In this document: in pieces, positions 8,711-17,864 of the stretch
Position numbering within the stretch: position 1 is the first letter of the stretch
Layout: each line of letters opens with the position of its first letter
Assembly (NCBI GenBank): GCA_964590755.1
Contig: CAZPYK010000004.1
Location: 1 to 64,000, forward strand
Length of the DNA: 64,000 nucleotides
From: CAG-390 sp964590755
Lineage (GTDB): Bacteria > Bacillota > Clostridia > Oscillospirales > CAG-272
Reading direction: 5' to 3'
Notes under the pieces: generated by a model
Seen by the model: only the letters and a program-made list of their open reading frames with translations
The model's database searches: none
What the model was told of the DNA's origin: nothing
Program-made: the position numbers and the translations under genes

Positions 8711-10495
8711 TCAAGCGCGAAGTCTTGCCTCAAGTGCGGCAAGCTCGTCATACAGCTCGGAGGGAACATGTTCGCCCACCTGAGCGTAGAATTCTTTGAT
8801 GTTCTCGATATCGGCAAGCCATGCTTCCTTATCAACGCTTACAAGGTCGCGAACGGTGTCAACGGTGATGCCGTCAAGACCCTCGATGTTGATATCCTCC
8901 GGCTTCGGTACATAACCGATGGCGGTGAGATCGGCATCCACCTTGCCTGCGCAACGGGCGAGGATCCAGTCAACAACGCGGAGGTTGTCGCCAAAGCCCG
9001 GCCATACGAAGTTGCCGTTATCATCGGTGCGGAACCAGTTGACATGGAAGATCTGAGGAGCGTTGGGGATGATCTTGCCCATGTCAAGCCAATGACGCCA
9101 GTAGTCGCCCATATTGTAGCCGACGAAGGGGCGCATCGCCATAGGATCGCGACGAACTACGCCGATAGCACCGGCTGCCGCCGCAGTGGTCTCGGAGGCC
9201 ATGATGGAGCCGACGAAGGTTCCGTTCTGCCAGCTTGTGGACTGATATACCAGCGGAGCGGTCTTGGCGCGTCTGCCGCCGAAGATGATGGCGGAAACGG
9301 GAACGCCGGCGGGGTTATCGAATTCCTTGGAGAGGCAGGGGCAGTTGACAGCCTTTGCCGTGAAGCGGCTGTTGGGATGAGCACCGGAGGTGTTGATCTT
9401 GTCCGCTTTGTCGTATTTGGTGTAATCCCAGACCTCGCCCTTCCAGTTGAGAGCGTTCTTGGGAGGATTGTTATCAAGGCTTTCCCACCAAATTGTGTTG
9501 TTGTCAAGGTTGTGGCAAACGTTGGTGAAGATGGTATCCTTCATGCAGGTGTGCAGAGCATTGGGGTTGGACTTTTCGTTGGTGCCGGGGGCAACGCCGA
9601 AGAAGCCGTTCTCGGGGTTCATTGCCCAGAGTCTGCCGTCCTTGCCTATGCGCAGCCAAGCGATATCGTCGCCGACCGTCCAGGTCTTGAAGCCCTTCTT
9701 CTTATATACCTCGGGCGGAATGAGCATTGCGAGGTTGGTCTTTCCGCAAGCGGAGGGGAATGCGGCGCAAACATACTTGACCTCACCGTCGGGATATTCG
9801 ACACCGAGGATGAGCATGTGCTCTGCCATCCAATTTTCCTTTCTGCCGAGGTAGGAAGCGATGCGCAATGCGAAGCACTTCTTGCCGAGCAGAACGTTTC
9901 CGCCGTAGCCGGAGTTGACAGACCAGATGGTGTTATCCTGCGGGAAGTGGCAGATATAACGGTTATTCTCATCAAGCTGTGCCTTGGAGTGCAGACCCTT
10001 GATGTAATTATCGCTGTCGCCGATGGCGTCAAGCACGTCGGTGCCGACGCGCGTCATGATGAGCATGTTGAGCACAACGTAGATAGAGTCGGTGAGCTCG
10101 ATGCCGTATTTTGCAAAGTCGGAGCCTACGATACCCATGGAATAGGGGATAACGTACATCGTTCTGCCCTTCATGGAGCCGCGGTAGATCTTGCTGAGCT
10201 TTTCGTAGCATTCGTTGGGCTCCATCCAGTTATTGATGTTGCCGGCATCCTCTTTAGTGGGGGTGCAGATAAAGGTTCTGCCCTCAACGCGAGCAACGTC
10301 GTTGATCGCGGTGCGGTGGAGATAGCAGCCGGGAAGCAGTTCCTGGTTGAGCTTTATCATCTCGCCGGTAGAGCATGCCTCGGCACGAAGAGCCTCTGCC
10401 TGCTCCTCGCTGCCGTCTATCCAGACGATCTTGTCCGGACGGGTCATGTCCGCCATTTCCTTGATCCAATCAAGGATGTACTTGTTGTTGGTCAT
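8711..10495 (-). CDS. pckG: Phosphoenolpyruvate carboxykinase (GTP)
   Basis: Cytoplasmic enzyme of 594 aa that interconverts oxaloacetate and phosphoenolpyruvate with GTP/GDP (EC 4.1.1.32). The start at 10495 has AAAGGAG at the ideal distance (minus strand, 10502-10508); the in-frame ATG at 10549 lies upstream of this site and is rejected. Family signatures include the substrate-binding FPSACGKTNLAM P-loop at about residues 245-256, WTVGDDIAWLRIGKDGRLWA, NPENGFFGVAPGTN and a late WFRTDDNGNFVWPGFGDN. Length is normal for the GTP-type family, which is unrelated in sequence to the ATP-type enzyme of many Firmicutes. In fermenting anaerobes it often runs in the carboxylating direction toward succinate or propionate; direction here is not known. 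It is a single-gene unit with its own promoter, divergent from the ABC exporter genes. Confidence 0.95.
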   Translation of the reverse strand: MTNNKYILDWIKEMADMTRPDKIVWIDGSEEQAEALRAEACSTGEMIKLNQELLPGCYLHRTAINDVARVEGRTFICTPTKEDAGNINNWMEPNECYEKLSKIYRGSMKGRTMYVIPYSMGIVGSDFAKYGIELTDSIYVVLNMLIMTRVGTDVLDAIGDSDNYIKGLHSKAQLDENNRYICHFPQDNTIWSVNSGYGGNVLLGKKCFALRIASYLGRKENWMAEHMLILGVEYPDGEVKYVCAAFPSACGKTNLAMLIPPEVYKKKGFKTWTVGDDIAWLRIGKDGRLWAMNPENGFFGVAPGTNEKSNPNALHTCMKDTIFTNVCHNLDNNTIWWESLDNNPPKNALNWKGEVWDYTKYDKADKINTSGAHPNSRFTAKAVNCPCLSKEFDNPAGVPVSAIIFGGRRAKTAPLVYQSTSWQNGTFVGSIMASETTAAAAGAIGVVRRDPMAMRPFVGYNMGDYWRHWLDMGKIIPNAPQIFHVNWFRTDDNGNFVWPGFGDNLRVVDWILARCAGKVDADLTAIGYVPKPEDINIEGLDGITVDTVRDLVSVDKEAWLADIENIKEFYAQVGEHVPSELYDELAALEARLRA

Positions 10496-10567
10496 TATTT
10501 TTCTCCTTTGAAATGTGATCGTTACTTTTTTAACAGGCTGTTTCGCCATGAGATCATTCTCGCTTAT

Positions 10568-10596
10568 ATTTTACAACAGATCGCGCTTTTTTTCAA
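10568..10596 (-). promoter_or_regulatory. Promoter of pckG
   Basis: On the minus strand, TTGAAA (10596-10591) and TAAAAT (10573-10568) are 17 bp apart, about 70 nt before the pckG start. Confidence 0.7.
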
Positions 10597-10689
10597 GCGG
10601 ATTTTCAAATGTTACAGTTTATTAACAGACAATGGCGAATATATTTTTGAAGATATACAAAATGCACACAAAATGCTCGCCGCGGGGGC

Positions 10690-10718
10690 TTGAAAATTAT
10701 GCTGATTAATTGTATAAT
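10690..10718 (+). promoter_or_regulatory. Promoter of FtsX-type ABC transporter operon
   Basis: TTGAAA (10690-10695) and TATAAT (10713-10718) are 17 bp apart, divergent from the pckG promoter about 100 bp away. The leader is very short, since the coding start is at 10748. Confidence 0.75.
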
Positions 10719-10747
10719 ATTATATCATGTTAACAAGGAGTTTCGTC

Positions 10748-13057
10748 ATGTTTGAAGAAAAGTATGTCGATCACCGCAGGGTGTATGTTTTTAAGCCCAC
10801 GCGGAGACTCAAAAACGTGCTGGGGTTTCTCGGGCGTTTCTTTTCGCGGCGCAATCTTGTCGCCGCATTCAGAGCCGTGACTCGCGGCTTTGGCGAATAT
10901 CTCCCGTTTTTTGCGTCATGCTTTTTGGTGCAACTTATCTTTTGGTCCGGCATGATCTACTCCGATGTTAAACTGCAGAGTGCCAAGGATGAGGCTTACG
11001 CTTCGGCAGATTGTCATGTGATAGTCGACGGCTTGAACGGCGACGAGCGTGCGGCTGTCGAAAACGGGAGACTTTGGATCTCAAGTCAACTCTCGCCCTC
11101 CGATCGTATGTATGAATCGTATTATTTCGAGGAATACACGACGGCGGTGGGGGAGAAGAAATATGAGATGCACATCATTTTGGATGTTGACTCACGCGAA
11201 CGCGCCGATGACTTTATCAGCTATTATCAAGTGCGCGGAGCCGACACGCATACTTATTATACCGAGCGTATAACGCTCATTGAAGATGCCGAAAGCGCCG
11301 ACCGCGTCGGACGTGCCGCCTTTTTCCTGCTGGCTCTTGCGTTTGCCTCGGGGGCGCTTACGATACTCTTTAATATTCGTACCAATCATTACAAGTTCAG
11401 ATACGGTATATACATGTCCTTCGGAGCCGGTTTTGAGAAGCTGTTTGAAACGGCGTCGTGGGAGCTGTTCATGATATCGATCTTTACCTTTATCCCCGCG
11501 GGGCTCGTCGGCGTCGGCGCGACGGCGTTGATATATCCGAAGCGTGCCGGTGCGCTTCCTTGGCGTTTGTCCGATCTGTGGCTTGCTATTCTTTTTGACC
11601 TTTGCATGGTATTTGCCGCGACCGCGCTGCCGATATTCCTTCTTTCGAATAAAACGCCGGTCAGCCTTTTGAGTGCCGAGGATAACTCAAATCTTGTGTC
11701 TTCTCCGCGTCGTTCGGCATACATATTCGGCAAGCGCTTCCCCGTGGCGTACGAGCTTTACGGAATGCTGCGATTCCGCAAATATTTTGCGGGTCTGCTT
11801 GTGGGAGCGATTTCCTTTTCGACGGTGTTTTTGTGCGGTATATTCCTTTCCGATCGTCGCGAGGATATCGATTCCGCGCCCACCGCACAGTTTTACGTAG
11901 CTGTAAGCGGTGGGATAGATGATGCGGATCTTTCGCTTGCGGCAGAAACGGATAATGTGGACTATATTATGTGGGATGTGAGTGAATATGTTTCCGCGGA
12001 GCGCGGGCATGTGGTCCTTACAAACGCCGAATCGGGAAGCCGAGATTACAACACCGCCCGTGCCGCGGACGGCGAAAGCATCGCGACAAACAGCGCCAAA
12101 TATCGCTGTATTGACGAAACGCTGATCGATACGGTGGTGTCGACCGGCGCGTGGAAGGTCGAGGGAGACCTCGGTTCTGTCCTGGATGACAAATATACCG
12201 TAGCCGTGAGTGAATATATTTACAACGGACGAGAGCTGAACTTCAAGGTGGGCGATAAAATAACCGCGGCTGTCTTCAAAAGCAAAAACGCACCGATTGA
12301 CAATGCATTGAGTGATGCAAGGCTTATACTTGAGCAGGAGATCAAATACGGCAATTTTGAGTATATCGAGCTTACGGTAGGCGCGGTGATAGATACCGGA
12401 ACGGCGGAGGATGCGTTTACGATAGGTGTATGCTCCGAGCTCTATACCGAGCTGACCGGCAAGACCCCCGCGGTGACGAGTGTTTCGGTATATCTCTCGG
12501 ACGGCTTGGATGCGGCGACCGCCGACAGCGTGTTCGAAGATCTGCGTCGGGTGTTCTCGTATTATTCCGGGTATACCATATCCGACAACAACGCGGATAC
12601 GCTTGCACGTCTGCGCGAACGAACGAATATTCGCGGTGTGACGCTTTTGTGTCTTGCCGCGGTGCTTATGCTGTCGCCGCTCGTGTGGTTCTTTTCTCAA
12701 TCGATGTTCTTCTCGAAAAGACGCGGAGAACTTTACATGCTCGGTGCTTTCGGCGCATCGGATTCGGATATACGCTCGCTGCATCTTTTCTCGGGAGGGG
12801 CGACCGCTGCCGCGGCATTTGCCGTCAGCATATTGCTCGGCGGTGCGACCGGGTATGCCTTGTTTTGGCTGCTTGACGGATTATTGCCGAAATACGGCTT
12901 TACCGAGGCAGTGCGGCATGATTTCGGTCTGTCGATAACCGCCTGCGTGATATGCTTGTGTGTGTCGGCGGTATGCGGCTTTGCTTCCGCATATATGCCG
13001 TACAAAAAATTCATCTCGGAGCGCGACCGCATAGCGCGGACTCATCTCGGTGAGTGA
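10748..13057 (+). CDS. FtsX-family ABC transporter permease
   Basis: Integral membrane protein of 769 aa. AAGGAG at 10735-10740 points to the ATG at 10748, giving MFEEKYVDH; the ATG at 10727 lies before this site. About eight membrane segments can be read: one near residue 60, three to four between about 195 and 310, one near 355, and three in the last 150 residues, the FtsX/MacB arrangement. A large extracytoplasmic domain lies between the two groups (about 375-630). Together with the ATPase downstream it forms an ABC exporter or mechanotransmission pair; families of this type move peptides or antibiotics (BceAB) or act in envelope stress. No histidine kinase or response regulator is adjacent, so a BceAB role is only one possibility. 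Confidence 0.8.
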   Translation: MFEEKYVDHRRVYVFKPTRRLKNVLGFLGRFFSRRNLVAAFRAVTRGFGEYLPFFASCFLVQLIFWSGMIYSDVKLQSAKDEAYASADCHVIVDGLNGDERAAVENGRLWISSQLSPSDRMYESYYFEEYTTAVGEKKYEMHIILDVDSRERADDFISYYQVRGADTHTYYTERITLIEDAESADRVGRAAFFLLALAFASGALTILFNIRTNHYKFRYGIYMSFGAGFEKLFETASWELFMISIFTFIPAGLVGVGATALIYPKRAGALPWRLSDLWLAILFDLCMVFAATALPIFLLSNKTPVSLLSAEDNSNLVSSPRRSAYIFGKRFPVAYELYGMLRFRKYFAGLLVGAISFSTVFLCGIFLSDRREDIDSAPTAQFYVAVSGGIDDADLSLAAETDNVDYIMWDVSEYVSAERGHVVLTNAESGSRDYNTARAADGESIATNSAKYRCIDETLIDTVVSTGAWKVEGDLGSVLDDKYTVAVSEYIYNGRELNFKVGDKITAAVFKSKNAPIDNALSDARLILEQEIKYGNFEYIELTVGAVIDTGTAEDAFTIGVCSELYTELTGKTPAVTSVSVYLSDGLDAATADSVFEDLRRVFSYYSGYTISDNNADTLARLRERTNIRGVTLLCLAAVLMLSPLVWFFSQSMFFSKRRGELYMLGAFGASDSDIRSLHLFSGGATAAAAFAVSILLGGATGYALFWLLDGLLPKYGFTEAVRHDFGLSITACVICLCVSAVCGFASAYMPYKKFISERDRIARTHLGE

Positions 13058-13164
13058 GCTCAAAGCAGCGTGAAGGTTCGGGGATCCGAAACCGTGGAAA
13101 ATCCGTTTCACGCATAAACATAAATAATTTGTGCCGCCGCTGCGGCGGCGGAGTGGAGATCGAT

Positions 13165-13863
13165 ATGGAACAAGAAAAAAGAAAGATATTGGAAGCCCGC
13201 GATGTGATAAAGCAGTATCGTCAATACGACACGGTGGTCACGGCGGTAGATCGTGCAACATTTGATGTTCGAGAAGGCGAATTTGTGGCGATAATAGGAA
13301 CATCCGGCTCGGGCAAAAGCACCCTTTTGCACATACTTGCGGGGCTTGATCGTCCGAATTCCGGCAAGATAGTGCTTCGCGGCAACGATATAACCGCCAT
13401 GTCTGCGGACGAGCTTGCGAAGTTCCGCGGTAACTATATAGGAATGGTCTTTCAAAATCACAATCTGATATCTCAATTTACCGCGCTTGAAAACATACTC
13501 ATTCCGACGCTTATGTGCAACAAGGATGACCTGAGCTATGAGGAGCATCTGAAAAAGCTGGTGGCGACGCTTGACATCGGGGACAGACTGCATCATCTGC
13601 CGAGCGAGCTTTCCGGCGGTCAGCAACAGCGCGTCTCAATTGCGCGTGCGCTGATAAATCGTCCGCAGGTGGTGTTTGCGGATGAGCCCACCGGCAATCT
13701 GGACCGCAAAAACGCCGACGAGGTGCTTGAACTGCTTCTGCGCACCAAAGAGGTCATGAATCAAACGTTGATAATGGTAACACACGATATGACCATAGCC
13801 GCGCGAGCGGATCGCATTTTTTCGATGGAAAACGGTCATCTTGAGCCATATCATTCAAGATGA
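13165..13863 (+). CDS. ABC transporter ATP-binding protein (LolD/MacB/BceA type)
   Basis: Cytoplasmic ATPase of 232 aa, the energy-supplying partner of the FtsX-type permease that ends 107 nt upstream. GGAG at 13155-13158 sets the start at 13165 (MEQEKRK). All nucleotide-binding motifs are present: Walker A GTSGSGKST, the Q-loop in MVFQNHNLISQ, signature LSGGQQQR, Walker B VVFADEPTGNLD and the H-loop in MVTHD. The NHNLISQFTALENI segment after the Q-loop is typical of the MacB/LolD/BceA subfamily. Length is standard. A GC-rich inverted repeat lies just before the ribosome binding site (about 13131-13150) and could tune its expression relative to the permease. Confidence 0.9.
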   Translation: MEQEKRKILEARDVIKQYRQYDTVVTAVDRATFDVREGEFVAIIGTSGSGKSTLLHILAGLDRPNSGKIVLRGNDITAMSADELAKFRGNYIGMVFQNHNLISQFTALENILIPTLMCNKDDLSYEEHLKKLVATLDIGDRLHHLPSELSGGQQQRVSIARALINRPQVVFADEPTGNLDRKNADEVLELLLRTKEVMNQTLIMVTHDMTIAARADRIFSMENGHLEPYHSR

Positions 13864-13905
13864 CGGCATTTTTTCGGTGCATTCGGAGAAAAAACGAATT
13901 TGATG

Positions 13906-13934
13906 TAGACAATCGGGCAAAAATGTGATAAAAT
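13906..13934 (+). promoter_or_regulatory. Promoter of gltX
   Basis: TAGACA (13906-13911) and TAAAAT (13929-13934) are 17 bp apart, and the -10 is again within TGTGATAAAAT as at 2274-2302 and 6756-6784. No T-box leader is seen in the 60-nt leader. Confidence 0.7.
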
Positions 13935-13994
13935 AAAATCGAAATAATTTTTCAGCGCTTTATTACACTATTAATAATACTGCAAGAGGTCAGC

Positions 13995-15683
13995 ATGGAT
14001 CACAAACGTTTAGCCGAATTGCTTTTTCCGGATGTAACAATGACGCCGGAGGAGCTTGAAGAAAAATACCCGCCGCGAGCTCTGCCCGAAGGGGCAAAGG
14101 TCACGCGCTTCGCGCCGAGTCCCACGGGCTTTGTGCATATAGGAGGAGTCTACCAGACAATGGTCGGTGAGCGCTTGGCTCACCAATCGGGAGGCGTTTT
14201 TTATCTCCGCATTGAGGACACCGATGCAAAACGAGAGGTTCCGGGAGCTGCCGAAGGACTCATAAACACCCTGGCTCGCTACGGCATCCGCTTTGACGAG
14301 GGGGCTGCCATAGGCGAGAACGGCGATATTGTCGATAGGGGAGAGTACGGTCCGTACAAGCAGAGCCTGCGCGGCGACATATATCATGTATATGCCAAAA
14401 AGCTGGTCGAGGAGGGCAAGGCTTATCCTTGCTTTACGACCGACGAGGAGCTTTCGGCGCTTGATGCCATAGACAAAAAAGCGGAGGTGAAGTCCCGCGA
14501 ATGGACGCCCGAGCTTGAAGCCGAGCAAAAGGCGGCAATGAGGTGCAGACGTGTGTTCACCTTTGAGGATGTCGAGCGCAATCTTGCCGAGGGCAATAGA
14601 TTCGTTTTGCGCATACTTGCGGACGGCGACCCCGAAAAGAAGACTCCGTTTACCGATCTGATAAAGGGCAAGCTTGAGATCCCCGAAAATGACGAGGATT
14701 TCGTGCTGCTCAAGAGCGACGGTATCCCCACATATCATTTTGCTCATGCCGTGGACGATCACTTGATGTGCACCACGCACGTTATACGCGGTGAGGAATG
14801 GCTGCCGAGCGTTGCAAAGCATATTCAGCTTTTCCGATATCTCGGATTCAAGCTTCCGAAATATCTGCACACCGCGCAGATAATGCGCCTTGACGAAAAC
14901 GGAAACAAAAAGAAGTTCTCAAAGCGTGACCTTGGCGCAAATATGAACGATTACGAGCGGGACGGCTATGCTCCCGCGGCGGTATCGGAATATCTTTTGA
15001 CCGTTCTGAATTCCAATTTTGAAGAATGGAGAATGCAGAATCCCGACAAGCCCTTTACCGATTTTAAATTCGATATTAAAAAGATGTGCGCATCCGGCTG
15101 TCTTTTCGACCGCGCCAAGATCGAGGACGTTTCCAAAAATGTGGTATCGCACATGAGCGCAGAGGATGTTTATGCGCAGCTTTCGGCGTGGGCAAAGGAG
15201 TATGATGCCGAATTTTTTGCTTTGCTGGATCGTGATCCCGAATATGCCGAGGCTATCCTTTCGATAGGCCGCGGCGGCAAAAAGCCGCGCAAGGACTACG
15301 GCCTTTGGAGCGAGGTCAAGAGCTTTGTGAGCTTTTTCTATGACGAGCTCTTTGTGCGCGAGGATGAGATCCCCGAAAAATTCGATCGCGCGGACGTCAA
15401 AAAGGCACTTGCGGCGTTTGCGGAAACCTTGGATATGAACGATGATTCGAACGCATGGTTCGATAAGATAAAGGCGATAGCGTCCGAAATGGGGTATGCT
15501 GTCGATATGCGCGCCTACAAGGCGGATCCCGCGGCGTTCCGCGGCAGTGTTGCCGACGTCAGCATGTTCATACGTGTTGCCGTGACCGGACGCATGAACT
15601 CCCCCGATCTTTACACCGTTATCCACCTGATCGGTCGCGAACGCACCGTCTCTCGTGTGCGTGAGCTGTGCGCGGCGCTGTGA
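13995..15683 (+). CDS. gltX: Glutamate--tRNA ligase
   Basis: Class I aminoacyl-tRNA synthetase of 562 aa that charges tRNA-Glu with glutamate. The HIGH motif is HIGG at 48-51 inside FAPSPTGFVHIGG, and the KMSKS motif is KFSKR at 307-311. RIEDTDAKREV and DHLMCTTHVIRGEEW are further GluRS signatures. It is about 75 residues longer than common bacterial enzymes: a roughly 35-residue N-terminal extension (EELEEKYPPR) precedes the catalytic core, and the C-terminal anticodon-binding part carries the rest. The adjacent glnS means glutamine charging can be direct, so this enzyme may be discriminating for tRNA-Glu; that is inferred. Its own promoter lies at 13906, and glnS follows after 39 nt, probably in the same transcript. 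Confidence 0.93.
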   Translation: MDHKRLAELLFPDVTMTPEELEEKYPPRALPEGAKVTRFAPSPTGFVHIGGVYQTMVGERLAHQSGGVFYLRIEDTDAKREVPGAAEGLINTLARYGIRFDEGAAIGENGDIVDRGEYGPYKQSLRGDIYHVYAKKLVEEGKAYPCFTTDEELSALDAIDKKAEVKSREWTPELEAEQKAAMRCRRVFTFEDVERNLAEGNRFVLRILADGDPEKKTPFTDLIKGKLEIPENDEDFVLLKSDGIPTYHFAHAVDDHLMCTTHVIRGEEWLPSVAKHIQLFRYLGFKLPKYLHTAQIMRLDENGNKKKFSKRDLGANMNDYERDGYAPAAVSEYLLTVLNSNFEEWRMQNPDKPFTDFKFDIKKMCASGCLFDRAKIEDVSKNVVSHMSAEDVYAQLSAWAKEYDAEFFALLDRDPEYAEAILSIGRGGKKPRKDYGLWSEVKSFVSFFYDELFVREDEIPEKFDRADVKKALAAFAETLDMNDDSNAWFDKIKAIASEMGYAVDMRAYKADPAAFRGSVADVSMFIRVAVTGRMNSPDLYTVIHLIGRERTVSRVRELCAAL

Positions 15684-15722
15684 CGATGATCCGAAATTAT
15701 CACTTGAAAGGTATTTTCTGAT

Positions 15723-17414
15723 ATGGAAAACAAGGAAGATATAACAGTTGAAGCCGAAAAAGAGATAAACGGCAACTTTATACATGATATCATTGACGAA
15801 GATCTTCGTCAAGACCCCGAGCTCAAGATACACACCCGCTTTCCGCCCGAGCCCAACGGATACCTGCATATAGGCTCAGCCAAGGCGATACGCATCAATT
15901 GGCAGATAGCGAAAAAATATCACGGGCTTTTTAACCTGCGCTATGATGACACCAACCCCGTACGAGAAGGGGATGAGTATGTAAAATCGATATACGAGGA
16001 TCTTTGCTGGCTGGGCTGTGAGCCCACGGGCGGCATATATTACGGTTCGGACTATTTTGATAAATGCTATGAATTTGCCGTTAAGCTGATTCGCGACGGC
16101 AAGGCATATGTCGATGACCTGAGCGCAGAGCAGATGCGCGAATACCGCGGCACTCTGACCGAACCCGGACGCGAATCTCCTTATCGCAACAGATCGGTTG
16201 AGGAGAACCTTGAACTTTTCGAACGCATGAAGAGCGGTGAGTTCCCGGACGGTTCTCATACTTTGCGAGCCAAGATCGATATGGCGTCCCCGAACATGAA
16301 TATGCGCGATCCCGCGATATATCGCATACTTCACACCGACCATCACCGCCAGGGCGATAAATGGTGCATATATCCATTGTATGATTTTGCGCATCCGCTT
16401 CAGGATGCACTGGAAGGAATAACGCACTCCTGCTGTTCGATAGAATTTGAGAACCATCGCCCGCTTTACGAGTGGGTGGTAGATAATGTCGGCGGCTTCG
16501 ATCCCGTGCCCAAGCAGCGCGAATTTGCGCGTCTTAATGTCACCCACACCGTAATGAGCAAGAGATATCTGCGTCAGCTCGTCGAGACGGGGCTGGTCGA
16601 CGGATGGGATGATCCGCGCATGCCCACTCTTTGCGGTCTGCGTCGCCGCGGTTATACTCCGGAGGCGATATTCGATTTTGTCGACCGCGCGGGTGTATCA
16701 AAGGCATACAGCGTGGTTGATATAGAGTTGCTTGAGCACTGCATACGCGAGGAGTTGAATCGCACCGCGCCGCGTCGCATTGCCGTGATGAAACCGATAA
16801 AGCTGATCGTGGACAATTATCCGGAGGACAAGGTTGAATATTTCGAACTGCCCAACAATCCGCAGGATCCCGAAGCGGGCACGAGAAAGCTTCCGTTTAC
16901 ACGCGAGCTTTATATCGACGCCGACGATTTTGCCGAGGTGCCGCCGCCGAAGTTCTTCAGAATGAAGCCGGACGGAGAGGTCAGACTCATGGGTGCTTAT
17001 ATCGTCAAGTGTGTATCGGTAGAGCATGCCGAGGACGGCAGTGTGTCCGCAGTGCATTGCACCGCCGATCTTGAGGCGGGCAACGGCAACCCCACCGATG
17101 GCAGAAAAATCAAAGGAACGATCCATTGGCTTTCCTCGGTCGAGGCTCGCCGAGCCGATGTGATGCTGTACGATTATCTTTTCACACTTGAAAATATCGA
17201 CGATATGCCGGAGGGCAAGACCTACGGCGATTACCTCAATCCCGATTCGGCGATCAAGCTTGAGGGTGCGTTGGTCGAGTCCGCGCTTGCCGACGCCGCG
17301 CCGGGCGAGAGATTCCAGTTCGTTCGAAACGGATATTATGTAAAGGATACCAAAAATCCCGGGACATTCAACCGCATCGTGGGACTTAAAGACAGCTTCC
17401 CGAAAAAGCAATGA
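15723..17414 (+). CDS. glnS: Glutamine--tRNA ligase
   Basis: Class I synthetase of 563 aa that attaches glutamine directly to tRNA-Gln. HIGH motif HIGS at 49-52 within RFPPEPNGYLHIGSAKA and KMSKS-like MSKRY near residue 278 identify it, with LRYDDTNPVREG and DHHRQGDKWCIYPLYDFAHP between them. Separation from GluRS is clear from FPPEPNGYLHIG, which is typical for GlnRS. Length matches the bacterial family. Many Firmicutes lack GlnRS and use GatCAB transamidation, so its presence in tandem with gltX is a useful taxonomic marker. The stop codon overlaps the start of the next gene. Confidence 0.95.
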   Translation: MENKEDITVEAEKEINGNFIHDIIDEDLRQDPELKIHTRFPPEPNGYLHIGSAKAIRINWQIAKKYHGLFNLRYDDTNPVREGDEYVKSIYEDLCWLGCEPTGGIYYGSDYFDKCYEFAVKLIRDGKAYVDDLSAEQMREYRGTLTEPGRESPYRNRSVEENLELFERMKSGEFPDGSHTLRAKIDMASPNMNMRDPAIYRILHTDHHRQGDKWCIYPLYDFAHPLQDALEGITHSCCSIEFENHRPLYEWVVDNVGGFDPVPKQREFARLNVTHTVMSKRYLRQLVETGLVDGWDDPRMPTLCGLRRRGYTPEAIFDFVDRAGVSKAYSVVDIELLEHCIREELNRTAPRRIAVMKPIKLIVDNYPEDKVEYFELPNNPQDPEAGTRKLPFTRELYIDADDFAEVPPPKFFRMKPDGEVRLMGAYIVKCVSVEHAEDGSVSAVHCTADLEAGNGNPTDGRKIKGTIHWLSSVEARRADVMLYDYLFTLENIDDMPEGKTYGDYLNPDSAIKLEGALVESALADAAPGERFQFVRNGYYVKDTKNPGTFNRIVGLKDSFPKKQ

Positions 17415-17719
17415 ACTACGAGCTGACGCCGGGTACATTGGCGGCACTTGTGTTGTGTGCCTATCTCGCGGTAATATCGATCATTTCCGTTATCGTTACG
17501 ATATATGATAAATGGGCGGCAAAACGCCGCCCGAAGAAAAGAATACGCGAAAGCTCACTTTTGGCACTGGCGCTTGTCGGCGGTTCGGTCGCAATGCTTG
17601 CAACCATGTTAATTATCCGCCACAAAACGCGACACGTCAAATTTATGCTGGGGCTTCCCATTGTCATAGCCGTACAGCTGGCTGCGGCATATTTTATCAT
17701 TAATTTTTTATTGTATTGA
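17411..17719 (+). CDS. DUF1294-family small membrane protein
   Basis: Membrane protein of 102 aa whose ATG overlaps the glnS stop in ATGA, so it is translationally coupled. Three membrane segments are visible at about 10-30, 48-65 and 80-100. Between them the cytoplasmic strings YDKWAAKRRPKKRIRESSLL and RHKTRHVKFMLGLP match the DUF1294 family. The family has no established function. A terminator follows at 17727, so it ends the gltX-glnS operon. Confidence 0.8.
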   Translation: MNYELTPGTLAALVLCAYLAVISIISVIVTIYDKWAAKRRPKKRIRESSLLALALVGGSVAMLATMLIIRHKTRHVKFMLGLPIVIAVQLAAAYFIINFLLY

Positions 17720-17726
17720 TCGCCTT

Positions 17727-17766
17727 GAGCTCGCCGGACTCAGCTCCGGCGGCTCTTTTGGTTTTT
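17727..17766 (+). terminator. Terminator of gltX-glnS-DUF1294 operon
   Basis: An 11-bp GC-rich stem (17727-17738 with 17745-17755, one bulged T) is followed by TTTTGGTTTTT. Confidence 0.75.
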
Positions 17767-17803
17767 CGAATTTCGAAAAAAATAAAAAATATTCCGAAAA
17801 AAT

Positions 17804-17834
17804 GCAACCTACTCAAAAAAACGCTGTGTATAAG
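17804..17834 (+). promoter_or_regulatory. Possible autoregulated ECF promoter of the sigma factor operon
   Basis: GCAACC (17804-17809) resembles the AAC-containing -35 of ECF promoters. A -10 region lies in GTGTATAAG near 17826-17834. The spacing is not ideal and the recognition sequence of this sigma factor is unknown, so this is tentative. Confidence 0.3.
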
Positions 17835-17864
17835 AGTAGGAACGCAGCGATATGAGGTGACTCC

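Noticed and set aside
8768..10693. Open frame of 641 codons on the plus strand
   Set aside because: It lies opposite pckG, whose motifs are unmistakable, and it runs through the pckG promoter. It has no domain that I recognise.
13935..13994. Possible T-box leader in front of gltX
   Set aside because: The leader is only about 60 nt and has neither the T-box sequence nor an antiterminator fold.
17411..17719. Small frame first considered a glnS shadow
   Set aside because: The shadow idea was dropped because the frame overlaps glnS by only four bases and matches DUF1294, so it was kept as a gene.
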